Shown: one piece after another, positions 39,947-49,513 of the stretch
Position numbering within the stretch: the stretch's first letter is position 1
How the letters are laid out: the number at the start of each line of letters is the position of its first letter
Assembly (NCBI GenBank): GCA_003342895.1
Contig: PTFA01000005.1
Span: 1,992,316 to 2,056,315, forward strand
Source: Casuarius casuarius
Taxonomy: Eukaryota > Chordata > Aves > Casuariiformes > Casuariidae
DNA length: 64,000 nucleotides
Reading direction: 5' to 3'
Translations under genes and position numbers: made by a program
The notes under the pieces: generated by a model
The model's database searches: none
What the model saw: only the letters and a program-made list of their open reading frames with translations
Told to the model about the DNA's origin: nothing

Positions 39947-39988
39947 TATTAACCAATCACTGGACACTATTAACCAATCACTGGACAC
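39947..39988. repeat. 21 bp perfect tandem duplication
   Basis: Two perfect copies of a unit starting tattaaccaatcactggaca. Each contains a CCAAT pentamer, so the pair also gives two CCAAT boxes 21 bases apart. No promoter is known here. Confidence 0.95.
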
Positions 39989-41471
39989 AGATGTTCAATG
40001 TCATGCCAGCAACAGAGAAATTGCCAGTGGAAGAAAAGCTACTGGCAGGAGAACCAAATGAAATTCCCATCTAATGCTGAGACGATCATAGTTTGCAGCA
40101 GGAGAACCACAGGGACAGGTACATACATGTGAACAGCTACAAGCAGTAGCTGTAGGAGAGAGGAAAAAATATCCATTACCAAAGTTAAAAATTTCTCAAT
40201 TTTTAAGAGTGACAAACTCTTACAAAGTGAGCCCCATTCCCTGAAGATGCAGGAGACCAAAACAGATGCAGAATTAGAGTACCTCTATCAGAAGCTAAGG
40301 AAGCTCCCAGGAGAGTACAGTACAACTGTCCCTCAACTTGCTCCTCTACAAGCTCTTTCTTCCTTTAAGAAGTGGCTGCAGAAGAGCTGGGCCGAGTAAT
40401 TGCCCCAGGGATCAGCGACCCAGCCAGAGTGGCAGGCACCCAGCACCCTGTGGTGGGGAGGAGGAAGAAGCAACAAAGAAAACTTTGCCCTGTGCTCCCT
40501 CCTCCAACAGAGCTGCTTGCTGCGGTAGGCACTGAAAAACCAAACATCTTTATAAAGAGAATTTCGTCTCTGCCTGCAAGGGGAGACAAGAACAATGGCT
40601 GATACCAAACCATTTTTGGTGCTTCAGGCATTAGCAGCGCAGTCTGGCCAACACACCGTGAAAAATAAAGTGTGGACTTGGCAAATATTCTTTTCCCCAC
40701 CTGCCATGCAGGCTGCATTTGGCACTGAATATGAGCTTAGGTCCACATAGATTCTCTGGGGGAACCATCCCAACAAATCATCACCTGGAAAAGTGAGACC
40801 TGCTGGATTAAACTTAAAAAGAAAATAGCCTACCCTGACCAAAAAAAAAAAGAAAAAGTTAACAAGGTGAACAGGTTGGAAACAGCAATGTTGAGGCTCC
40901 TGCCGGGGTACCTGTCCTCAGAAGCAGAGGGGAGAATGGAAAGATTCCTGGAATAGTGAATTTTAAGAAAACTTACTAATGCTTGAAAAAATGACCTGCA
41001 GGACTAAAGCACCCTGTAGGCACAAGGTNTGAGTTTTAACTAAGAAACTGAAGAAGAAATGAAGGGCTTAGTGTTTCAAGAATATGCAGTAATGAGCTCC
41101 AAACTATGATCCACACGTTGGTGGTTTTTTACTGTACTAGCCTGCTTTACAAACTGAACATAAACCTAAGAGGGATAGATGGTGATTGCATACACTTTCC
41201 AGCATACGCGACAGGGAACAAAGTCCAGCAGCAGAATACTTAATTGTCTGTGTGATTGAAAACACATCAAAAAAAACTCAACTGGCCTGCTTTGGACAAA
41301 ATACGGACCATGACAGGCAGTGCTAGTGCAGAGTGAGTTGCTGTAGAAGGTAATTGAGCCTATTAGTACACGGTGGTCTGGACAGGATATTCTCAGCCCA
41401 TTACAAATTTTGCTGTGTCTGAGATGGGGTGAATAGCACCCAGACATGACTGATGAAATTTTACAGAAAAT

Positions 41472-41501
41472 AATATTAAAAAATATAATATTAAAAAATA
41501 T
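41472..41501. repeat. 15 bp AT-rich tandem duplication
   Basis: Two perfect copies of aatattaaaaaatat. Confidence 0.93.
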
Positions 41502-42236
41502 AAATAAAGCTAATTTAGGAAGTGAAATATTTATGAGAAGGGCTGGAGTTATCTTAACTAGCCTCAAATGAACAGCAGCACTGAGGAAGCTGTCAGAGTT
41601 GCCAACATCGAACATACAGGCCAAGTCAAACAAAGAGCCCACATTAATGACACAAAAACAACAGGCCTCTGAAGCAAAGCAGAAACAGATTTGTTTAGAA
41701 TAGCAGGGGAAAATACACATATCATTAGTGTAGCTCATTCGCACTTTAGAGAGGTCTACTAGGCAATTCTACAACCTGGAAGATCATACATTTACTGCTA
41801 AATGGGATATAATAGCATCTGATAATGAACCACTATTTAGTGGGCATGAATTTAGCAATTTCAGTGAAACACAGGTTTTCATACATTCCTGCTAGTCCCT
41901 ATTACCTACAATCCAGTGGGCTAGTGAAAAAGAAAGTTAAAAAGGCAAAGCATGCCTGTTACAGTAGACCTCATAGTCAAGTCTCCGATCTGTATTTAGT
42001 GTTTTTACATTACTGAGTAGCATTGGCTGCCCACTGCTGATATTTTGCTCAATCTGAAACACACCAAAGCATTTGTGTTAAACTGGTATGGGAAAGTTCT
42101 CGGGGAACAGAAGTACAGAGGAGCCCCAGTGAAGATCCTGGCTGAGGCTAACAGAGGCAGACCTAGTTCCCTTTCCTGTTCTGTTGTGCATACTCACACT
42201 TCTGATGCTCATGCTTCTTCCTTTCCTCTGTCCTCC

Positions 42237-42259
42237 TTTTTTTTTTTTTTTTTTTTTTT
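42237..42259. repeat. 23-base T run
   Basis: An uninterrupted run of 23 T follows a pyrimidine-rich stretch. On the minus strand it is a poly(A) tract. I see no retrotransposon or processed pseudogene attached to it. Confidence 0.97.
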
Positions 42260-43289
42260 GTAAGCTCTCAGAAATCATTCAGAAACAGGTTTGGGATGAG
42301 AACAAGAGATGAGCTCATTTCAGGCTTAGACTGCAAAGATCCGAAGCTGGAGGTGTATTTTGGTTTAGATGATTAAGCACAAGGACTATGGATTTCTAAG
42401 ATCACAGAGAGCAGAACTATCTAAGGAAAAGGTTCACACCTGTTCCCACCCAAGATGTTATGTGGATTCTTTCTTAGATCTCACACCATATCTAAGTAAA
42501 ACAGCTTACTTCCTTTTCTGCAAAGCCCTTCTCAGCTATCACTGCAAGTCTGAAAAAAGCAACTGAATTGGGAAATGTCTGGGAAAGAGAATATCAATGT
42601 ACAACAGGAACAAACATAAAAGGGAAACCCACAATAAAACACACAACTCCATCAGTTCTTGAGGAAATTGTTATAACAGCTGGAGAAAGAAGCCTATCAT
42701 CATGTCATCCCTTACTGCCACAACCCACACGGCAGCCCCTGCCTTTAGGAAAACTTTCTGGCGTTTACCTTATTGCAAACATCACCAGATAAAAGATGAT
42801 GTCAGCCATCTCTCTCTGGGCCACTCTGCCTTTACGTCTGCCTGAACTTGTAGATTGCAGAGCCTTCACGTTACCATTTCAGATAGCTCAGCACAAGCAA
42901 GCTATGCGCATGAACAAATCTGCAGAAGACAACAGCATTACTCCACTATTGCCAAGACAATAGCATTCCTCTTACAGCGAGGAGAAGACACACAGGAGGG
43001 TGCAGCTCCATTATACCCGACTCATCCCAATCCAATCGGACTCAACAAGGCAGGAAGGTGTGGTGCGGGAACACATGCTGCGTTGGAACATCTCTATGCA
43101 AGTCCATCACAGGCAATATATGTACACAAAGGGATTGAGCAAGAGTGTCTTTCTAACGATCACATGCAATATTTGTCTGGCCCCAGAAGATCCCCAAGCT
43201 GTTTGCACAGCGTGGGCAGATTCCACGAACAACAAACACACACAACTCTCATTAGCCCCTGCACAGGGGGCGGTCAGACACTCGGCGCC

Positions 43290-43332
43290 TCTCCAGAGAA
43301 GGGTTCATGGCATTCTCCAGAGAAGGGTTCAT
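43290..43332. repeat. 24 bp tandem duplication
   Basis: A unit starting tctccagagaagggttcat is repeated at 24 bp spacing, with the second copy ending after 19 bases. Confidence 0.95.
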
Positions 43333-46300
43333 TGACTGTGGAGTCAAAACCCTACCTGACTTCAAGTCAAGAAAGGGAGAAAGCTAGGCTCACAAACGAC
43401 TTGCCATACATGCCTCAGCAGCAGTGAAAGGATACTGTGGTCCTGGACAAACACAGCATAGCCACCATGAGGTCCAGGCATCCCCTGGCTGCCGTGTCGG
43501 CAAACCTCACAGCTGACCTAGAGCAATCGCTTGCATGATCCAGATTGCTTTCAGGGGCCCTGGCTTCTCTGCCAACCACGCCAGTGAGGACACCAACAGC
43601 ACTAGTAGATCATGTGCTCTGGATACAGACTCAGAGTTATCAACCCATTTTACATAGACCACTGCAGAGCAAGATGTGAAGGTACTTACCATCTTCCCAG
43701 AGGAATGACCTTGAAGTGACTACAGACACCTATGGCTCATCCTTCTCCCTACAGCTTGTTTAACAGCAGCTCATTGTATGCTTTGGGGGATGGGGTTGCT
43801 CAGCACAGGTCCCTGTGAATGAATGTCTCATTAACGTCTCCAAAAGCACAGAAACATCAAATGCAGCCTTCACAGTATGGATGGTCCCTTGCTGCCAAGA
43901 CTTCTCCTCAGTCAAGGTGAGGTGCTTTGGAGGCATTATTTAGTTTAACTTTTCCTCTGGGCTGACAGTTTCCACGGCATGGAAGCAGAGATACTTCAGC
44001 CACTGTTCGACAGCCACATGGTTGAATCTCTCCTCGTGAGCACACAGCAATCCTCTGCGCAGTTATGTATGCAAAACAGTGATAGTGTGCATGTACAGGC
44101 AAGTAACCTTGCATGCAAGCGATTGCGAAAGTCAGCCTGCGTGCATGTCAATGAACCTGCATACGCAAGTGCACTCACACTTAGTACAGGTGTTTTGAAG
44201 GTGCCTGGGAACAGCAGCGAGAGAAGGAAGTTGATGCCTTATTTTAATGAGCAACTTCATCTGTCTGCCAGCTGTTTTTCCTCATAGAAACACATGCACC
44301 TGCCCAGGCATACCAAGACTCAGGTCAGGGTTTAAACAACTCACACTATTTCATGGTAGGCCAGAGACCTGAAGATCAGAGAGTCCACCATGGCAGGGCG
44401 CAGCAGGAGTGGAGGAATAACAATTTCTTGAGGGGAAGAAAAGGGGCCCTGAGGCTGCCTAGATGGGTAGATGGAAGTCTTGCCATAAGGAAACCACGGC
44501 CCTTCAGGAGGAGTTTTATTAGCATGTCTCCACTGCTTCTTCTGCGCCCCTCTTTGGACAGTGGAACCATGCTTTGCTGAGTTAGAAAAGTAGCAGCCTG
44601 AAACACCAAAACTGAGACAAAAACCATTTGCTGTTTAGCTCGTCACAAACCCAGATAGGGGTGTAACACACTCCCCGTGCTATTTACACACAACAAAGAA
44701 ACGTGGAGGAACAGGGGTGAGTGGTAGCAGCCGGGAGCGGCAGGCTAAAGCAGGGCCCCTGCGTCCCTCCTTCCTCCAAGCTGCACCTCCCAGCAATTGC
44801 ATCTCATCCTGCACACCCCGCTCCCGCCTGGCTCAGCGTGTCATTCACACCTGCAACAAAAGAAGTTAGTGCAAGTGCTTTTCTAGCCCCACAACATACC
44901 GTGCTCTTTGCAGCAAGAAAAAAACTGAGTTTGCACAGCAGTGGCTGGAACTGACCTCACCTCCGAGTTTCTTCAGGGTCTGGGATTTGCTTTTACTGAG
45001 TTGACACAAGGTTTTAAAACAAAGGGGAGCACTCAGGATTGCTACACACCCTCCTCGTCCAAGAGCACAGCTCTCTGACACCAGCCTTGCTCCCTCAAAA
45101 AAACCTTTCTGCTCCGGTGACGACAAGAGGCACTGCTGGGCAAAGAGGAGGAAAGCAGAGGCAGCAGGGGGAGGCCCCGGCTCTGCTGTCCTGTTCATCC
45201 AGAGGGAGCACAGCAACAGCTCCTGCGAAGAGGTAGTGCCCCAGAGGAAGAGCTTTCCCTGGGCTGGCTCCCCTTCCCCTCCAGCCGTGCTGCAAGGCCA
45301 CCAGCACTTGCGCAGTGAAGGCAGGAGGCAGCTTAGCGTTTTGCGCCCTAAAGAGAAAGGACTCAACCTCCAGATCTGCCTGCTCTGTGATTTTGCAGTA
45401 CTTTCCCCCAAGACACCTCATTCACCCTTGGAGAGGGGAGGAAAAAAACAAAAAAACAAAACCCCCACACTTTTCTGTCTCCAGCACTCACTCACATGGG
45501 AGTGACCTACGCTGCGTGGCAGCTAGTAAAGGTGAGAAAAGCATGTCTGCTACAGAGCCGACTCCAAACTGGTCAGCTCTCGAGAGCAACGGGGAGTAAA
45601 CAGACTGCCTCCGACTCCTCAGGTTTCTTGGCAGGGAGGCAGCGTCCTGCCTGTTACAACTTGTTTTGGATGACAACAAGCCACATCTCATGCGAGGAGA
45701 GCCATGGCTATCTTTGGCTCACGACGGCCTGCTTGTTTTTCCTCCCTCAGCCGTAAATACGTTCAAGATTCCTGTAAATGCCTACTGGGCAGTAGACCAG
45801 CCAAATACACACATTTGAAAGAAAAAAAGTACAAACTGAGTACAAGTTCTGCACCTCAAGCTCTCGTCTCAATATTTGACTTTAAGGTTACATTAAAATG
45901 AACGTTCAAGGCCAGAGCTGCTTCCACCATAAGCTGGTGAAACTCCACAGAAGCTGATGGTACTGATCTACAGCGCCAGTGTTCACGTTATTACAACATA
46001 TTCTGTTAAGACCTTATCCTCCTCACCCAAGCTTATTCACAGACTTAATTTTCTTGCATAGCAGAGCTGCACATGCATAAAGTGGAGGACAGTCAGGGTC
46101 TCAGTTTTTAAACATCATTTACTTTAACGCCCACGCTTCGGCCACTTGACAATTGCTTCCTCCGTCACACACTGACTGGGCAGGGAGAAAAGGAGAATAA
46201 AGCCCTGGAGGAACNGCGGTGACCAGAGACTTGCTCTAAGGCACTGCCTCTGGGAGCCAGCCCTAACTCTTAGGGACAGGCAAGCGCCTTTCCTCTTCCC

Positions 46301-47671
46301 AACGCAGGCTACTCCGCAATGCCTTCTAGCGAGCCAGACAGAAAGGTCTGTTACAGACCTAAGAGACGGAAACAATGATCTCCTGTAGGCCTCCTTCCAA
46401 GCCTAACAGCTCTATGGTTTTCTGCCCCCAACAGAGAGAGAGTCTCTTAGCAAAATTTGCCTGGAAAAATCACTGAGTAAATGGCCTTTTTATTTTATGA
46501 ACAATAACTGGGGAGGCTGTTGCATCAGACAAGCTGAGACTGTAGCTCAGGGTTGGTCCCCAGGTGTGACTTACTGTAGGGTTCCCGCCGGGGACACTGT
46601 GGAGGAAAACAATGCTGAAACGAGAGGGGAAGAAGCATTAATTGCTCTGAGAATCAGGTCCTGCTAGGTCAGCTCACCGCGAGCTCTGGAAAGAGTCACG
46701 CTGCAGAGCCACCAATGCAGCCGCCCCGGTCCCAAGAGAAGAAAACATTACTTAGCCGTAATACCCCAAAGAAAACAAATACTATTTGTTTTTCATTCCA
46801 ACTTCTGATTTCTCTTCAAACAAAACAGCCTTTTGTAGGTACTGGGGTAAGAGGAAGGGTGTGGAGGGTCACAGATTAACCTTCCTCCTGCCAGCAGTTT
46901 CCAGGATCCTTCTTGCGAGGTCAGGAAAATGGGATGCTGAGCGCCCAACACGCCCACAGAGCCTCTGCTCTCAGGCAGTTGCTCTCGCTCTGCGACACGG
47001 CTTACCCCATAAGGAGCTGCCTGTTGCAGAGTTTTACCCTGCCACTCTTTCCTGCAGTATTTAAATGCCTTCTGCATGCAATCAGCAGGCATCACCTCTG
47101 GTGCCTTTGGGAAAATCGGGAACTTCTATATAACTGAACTTTTATGTCATGTAATTATTTTTCTCATCTTATGGTCTAATCAGTAGGGACTATAGTGGTG
47201 TCACTGTTTCTAGTTCCAGTCTTAAAACAGAATGACTTCTATAACAAGGATGTAAAAATAACCCCTGTCTAAAAGGAAAGAAGAGCCCAATTTATAACAA
47301 AACTTGCTTACCCCTATGCATCTCTTCTGTCCTCACTCTCTCTGCCCATTTTCCTGATTTCCTCCCTCTCTCCCTCCCTTTACACTGCTATTAGCAAAAG
47401 AGACTTCAGCTGCAGGGCTCTAAACACCCAGTTCAGCCCCTCTCTCCTTATAAATGCTATTTTAAATACTGCAAACTGGGTTGTTTTCTCCCTTGCCTGC
47501 ACCTCAGAAGTCCTCTATGTACCTTTAGAGTTTCCTCTAAAGATCTTAGGGGATATTGGCAGACTAGTGTACAGTAAGTGGTTTGGCTAGATTGCATGAA
47601 AGATGTAACATGAAGTAGACTTGTAGTGCAATCTAGCTTCATAGTGTCCCAACTACTTCCCCTAGGCATAA

Positions 47672-47712
47672 CCCCCCCCCCTAAAAAAAAACCAACCAAC
47701 CAACCAAAAAAA
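47672..47712. repeat. Simple C-run, A-run and CCAA repeat
   Basis: A run of ten C, then nine A, then four CCAA units and a run of A. Confidence 0.95.
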
Positions 47713-48643
47713 TCTCCCAGATTATAACTGGAGGATCTGTCCTGGCCAAAGAAGTCAGGTCTCTGTCACTGTTGGAACAACAAATGTGTGCTTTTACCCT
47801 TAAGGTCACAGATAATATTGAATAAATGGACAAGCTGAAATCCTGATCCTGTAATGGGCTTTGCAAGAATAGGCACCTGTGGAGCCCCCCATACAGCCAG
47901 AGTCTAAAGCTTTAAGATGGAAACCAAATGTGACCCATGAGAGCAGGAATCAAAAATGCTATGATGTGTGATGAAGGGACCAAGATGCTAAAAGGTATGA
48001 GCAGGTAAATGCTCTCGTGTATTTAAAAGAACACAGTCAAATTAGATTGGCACCAATCACAGATTTTAGCACAAAACAGCAACAACAAAAAGGCAACAAT
48101 CCAACAAAACCCTGGGCCATACAAAACATTCGCACAATTGTAGAAGAGAAGAGAAACGTGCAAGGCCGAGAAACACTATCAGAAATAACTGCTCTCTCCC
48201 CACTCCGGGGGCAGAGGTCAGAAACCCCCTGCCCCCAGCTCAGCCCCGCCGCGCTCCTGGAAGCTCGCACGAGGTGAACCTGCCGCCGGGCGAGCGGCGC
48301 GCCCCGGCGGGGCGGCATGCCCTCCTCTCCCGCTGCCGCCGCTGCCTCCTCAAAGCCATGTTCATGGTATCTCCGCTGCCTTCCTTCCAGCCTAGCGGCA
48401 GCACACACGAAACACCGCGCACCCCACGGCTCCAGGCTCTGCAAACCCGGGAAGGTCCCGTTTGGACGGGCGCCCTGGGCTCTGCGGCGGCGGGACGAGC
48501 CCGCACCGGCGCCCCGAAACAGGCGCCGAGGGGACTCCGGGCGCCGCTAAACCCGGCTTTCAGCCCCCGGGCGGCCACAGACGGCGCGGCCGGGCCCCCC
48601 AGCCCTCCCCTCCCGGCAGCCGCCCACCCGCGGGGTAACTCAC

Positions 48644-48785
48644 CGCGGCCCGGGGGGGCCCCGCCGGCCGCCGCCGCCACCAGCTCCAGGTAGGCGGCCC
48701 AAAGCCCCAGGGCCAGCAGCCCCAGGGCCAGCAGCAGCCGCCGCAGCCGCCGCCGCCGCAGCCGCGCCAGCAGCCGGCTCCGCAT
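48644..48785 (-). CDS. B4GALNT3: B4GALNT3 exon 1 (start codon, cytoplasmic tail, signal anchor)
   Basis: Exon 1 encodes residues 1-47 plus the first base of codon 48. The start ATG at 48785-48783 has G at -3 but C at +4, a moderate initiation context. Residues 1-16 are rich in arginine (MRSRLLARLRRRRLRR) and form the cytoplasmic tail. About residues 17-39 are almost only Leu, Ala and Gly, with LWAAYLELVAA at the end, and form the single membrane-spanning signal anchor of a Golgi type II enzyme. The last residues (GGAPPGR) begin the stem. The donor is a strong gtgagt at 48643-48638 and the intron is phase 1. Mammalian B4GALNT3 has the same plan, ending its anchor in LWTLYLELVA. I chose this ATG because it gives the expected short cationic tail. 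Base composition is extremely GC-rich, as usual for first exons in CpG islands. Confidence 0.93.
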
Positions 48786-48793
48786 GGCGCCGC

Positions 48794-48826
48794 TCAGGGC
48801 GCCAGACCCCCGCCACCCCGGGCCAT
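48794..48826 (-). promoter_or_regulatory. Upstream ORF of 10 codons in the B4GALNT3 leader
   Basis: An ATG at 48826-48824 opens a 10-residue frame (MARGGGLAPs length class, ending in TGA at 48796-48794). It has A at -3 and G at +4, a better context than the B4GALNT3 start. Its stop lies 8 bases before that start, and the two ATGs are 41 bases apart and so in different frames. If transcription begins upstream of 48826, this uORF should lower translation of the main frame, with access mostly by leaky scanning because the gap is too short for easy reinitiation. The transcription start is not known from the sequence, so the role is an inference. Confidence 0.45.
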
Positions 48827-48850
48827 GCTCCCGGCTCGGCTCCGCTCGGC

Positions 48851-48915
48851 NNNNNNNNNNNNNNNNNNNNNNNNNNNNNNNNNNNNNNNNNNNNNNNNNN
48901 NNNNNNNNNNNNNNN
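48851..48915. other. Assembly gap (65 N)
   Basis: The only multi-base gap in the window lies in the most GC-rich part of the CpG island, 65 bases upstream of the B4GALNT3 start codon. Such gaps are common where GC content defeats sequencing, and the true length may differ. Any 5' leader or core promoter sequence here is unknown. Confidence 0.99.
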
Positions 48916-49387
48916 CCCCGGCGGCCGCTCCCGGGCCGTCGCTGCCGCCCCCGGGGTGACCCCCCCCGGGCCCCTCGTGAAGGAAGTGGCCGAAAAGCCG
49001 CTTCAGCAGCGCGGGGAGGGGCGCGCTCCCCGGCCCTCCTCAGAGCCGCTTTTGCGGCGCCCCCCGGTGCGGAGGGGAGCGGGGTGAGAGGCGCGGCCCC
49101 GGCGCGCACACTCCCAGGCGGGGCAGCCCGGGCGGTTTTGCCCTCGTGCGGTACCTGTGTTTGCTTTAAAGCGCCTTGCGCGGCCAGGAGGAACGGGGCG
49201 CACGACAAAGTCTGCGAGTCCCTTTTCTGGAGCGGCTGGCGAGACGTAGCTTTACGCTGCTCAGACCAACCAGAGCGAGGCCCACGTGAAGATCAGGACC
49301 TTCTTTGGGTGCCTTTGGCGTTTCAGGTCACATCTCACGCCCGCTTTTGGAGTAGCTCTCCCACCTCTCCCACCCCATGCTCTTGGT

Positions 49388-49513
49388 TTAGTTCCCNTCA
49401 CAGAGCAGGCTCAGAGGGTGCAAAGCGGGCTCCTGCATGAAGCCACGCTGGAAGGTGCCCTCTGCGATGCGCATGATGCCGCTGGGGGACAGGAATCCCT
49501 CCACGCGAATCAT
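49388..49513 (-). other. Coding-like 41-codon ORF upstream of B4GALNT3
   Basis: The frame starts at ATG 49513-49511 and ends in TAA at 49390-49388. It begins MIRVEGFLSPSGIMRIAEG, with balanced codon use that looks more like coding sequence than the surrounding DNA. Two stops lie directly upstream in frame, so it is not part of a longer exon unless an acceptor (ctaacag just upstream) is used. I do not recognise the peptide. The ATG context is poor (C at -3), and one N lies near the end. A chance ORF in GC-rich DNA is as likely as a leader micro-ORF or a pseudogene fragment. Confidence 0.2.

Larger units (their letters stand above)
22060..48643 (-). other. B4GALNT3 intron 1, proximal 5' part
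   Basis: About 26.6 kb between the CR1 copy and exon 1. It contains several old repeat relics (22170-22262, 26448-26560, 27514-27600, 36825-37035), short tandem duplications (39947-39988, 41472-41501, 43290-43332), a 23-base T run at 42237-42259 and a C/A-rich simple tract at 47672-47712. Open frames of 100-190 codons occur, for example near 41166-41744 and 42855-43427, but none shows a domain, a splice pattern or recognisable similarity. The last 400 bases belong to the CpG island. Confidence 0.75.
1..48785 (-). other. B4GALNT3: B4GALNT3 gene, 5' portion (coding exons 1-4 and introns)
   Basis: This span runs right to left from the start codon to the left edge of the window. B4GALNT3 transfers GalNAc in beta-1,4 linkage onto terminal GlcNAc to make LacdiNAc (GalNAc-beta-1,4-GlcNAc) on N- and O-glycans; it is a type II membrane protein of the Golgi. 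Four exons of 142, 104, 78 and 96 bp, all with GT-AG borders and compatible phases (1, 0, 0, 0), give 140 continuous codons. They resemble the N-terminus of mammalian B4GALNT3: YLELVA after the anchor, [10 protein letters not shown] in the stem, and [11 protein letters not shown] later. The paralog B4GALNT4 shares LHVFEDWCG but, as I recall it, not the first two motifs. The adjacent CCDC77 supports the identification by synteny. The remaining exons are outside the window. Confidence 0.95.
48170..49280. promoter_or_regulatory. CpG-island promoter of B4GALNT3
   Basis: CpG dinucleotides and G+C are very dense from about 48200 to 49270, in sharp contrast to the AT-rich DNA on both sides. The island covers exon 1, the start of intron 1 and several hundred bases upstream. 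GC-box-like ggggcgg sequence occurs near 48307. There is no convincing TATA box next to the start, which fits a CpG-island promoter with dispersed initiation. A 65-base run of N interrupts it, so the core promoter may be partly missing. Confidence 0.85.

Noticed and set aside
41166..41744. 192-codon open frame on the minus strand
   Set aside because: It is full of Phe, Ile, Cys and Ser, crosses an AT-rich tandem duplication and shows no domain. Likely chance.
42855..43427. 190-codon open frame on the plus strand
   Set aside because: No recognisable domain, no initiation or splice support, and internal short duplications. Left only as a note under the 24 bp duplication.
48240..49208. A 322-codon open frame on the minus strand across the CpG island
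   Set aside because: It crosses the N gap and runs in CpG-rich DNA. Only the exon 1 part (48644-48785) is supported, and the reading beyond its donor is intronic.
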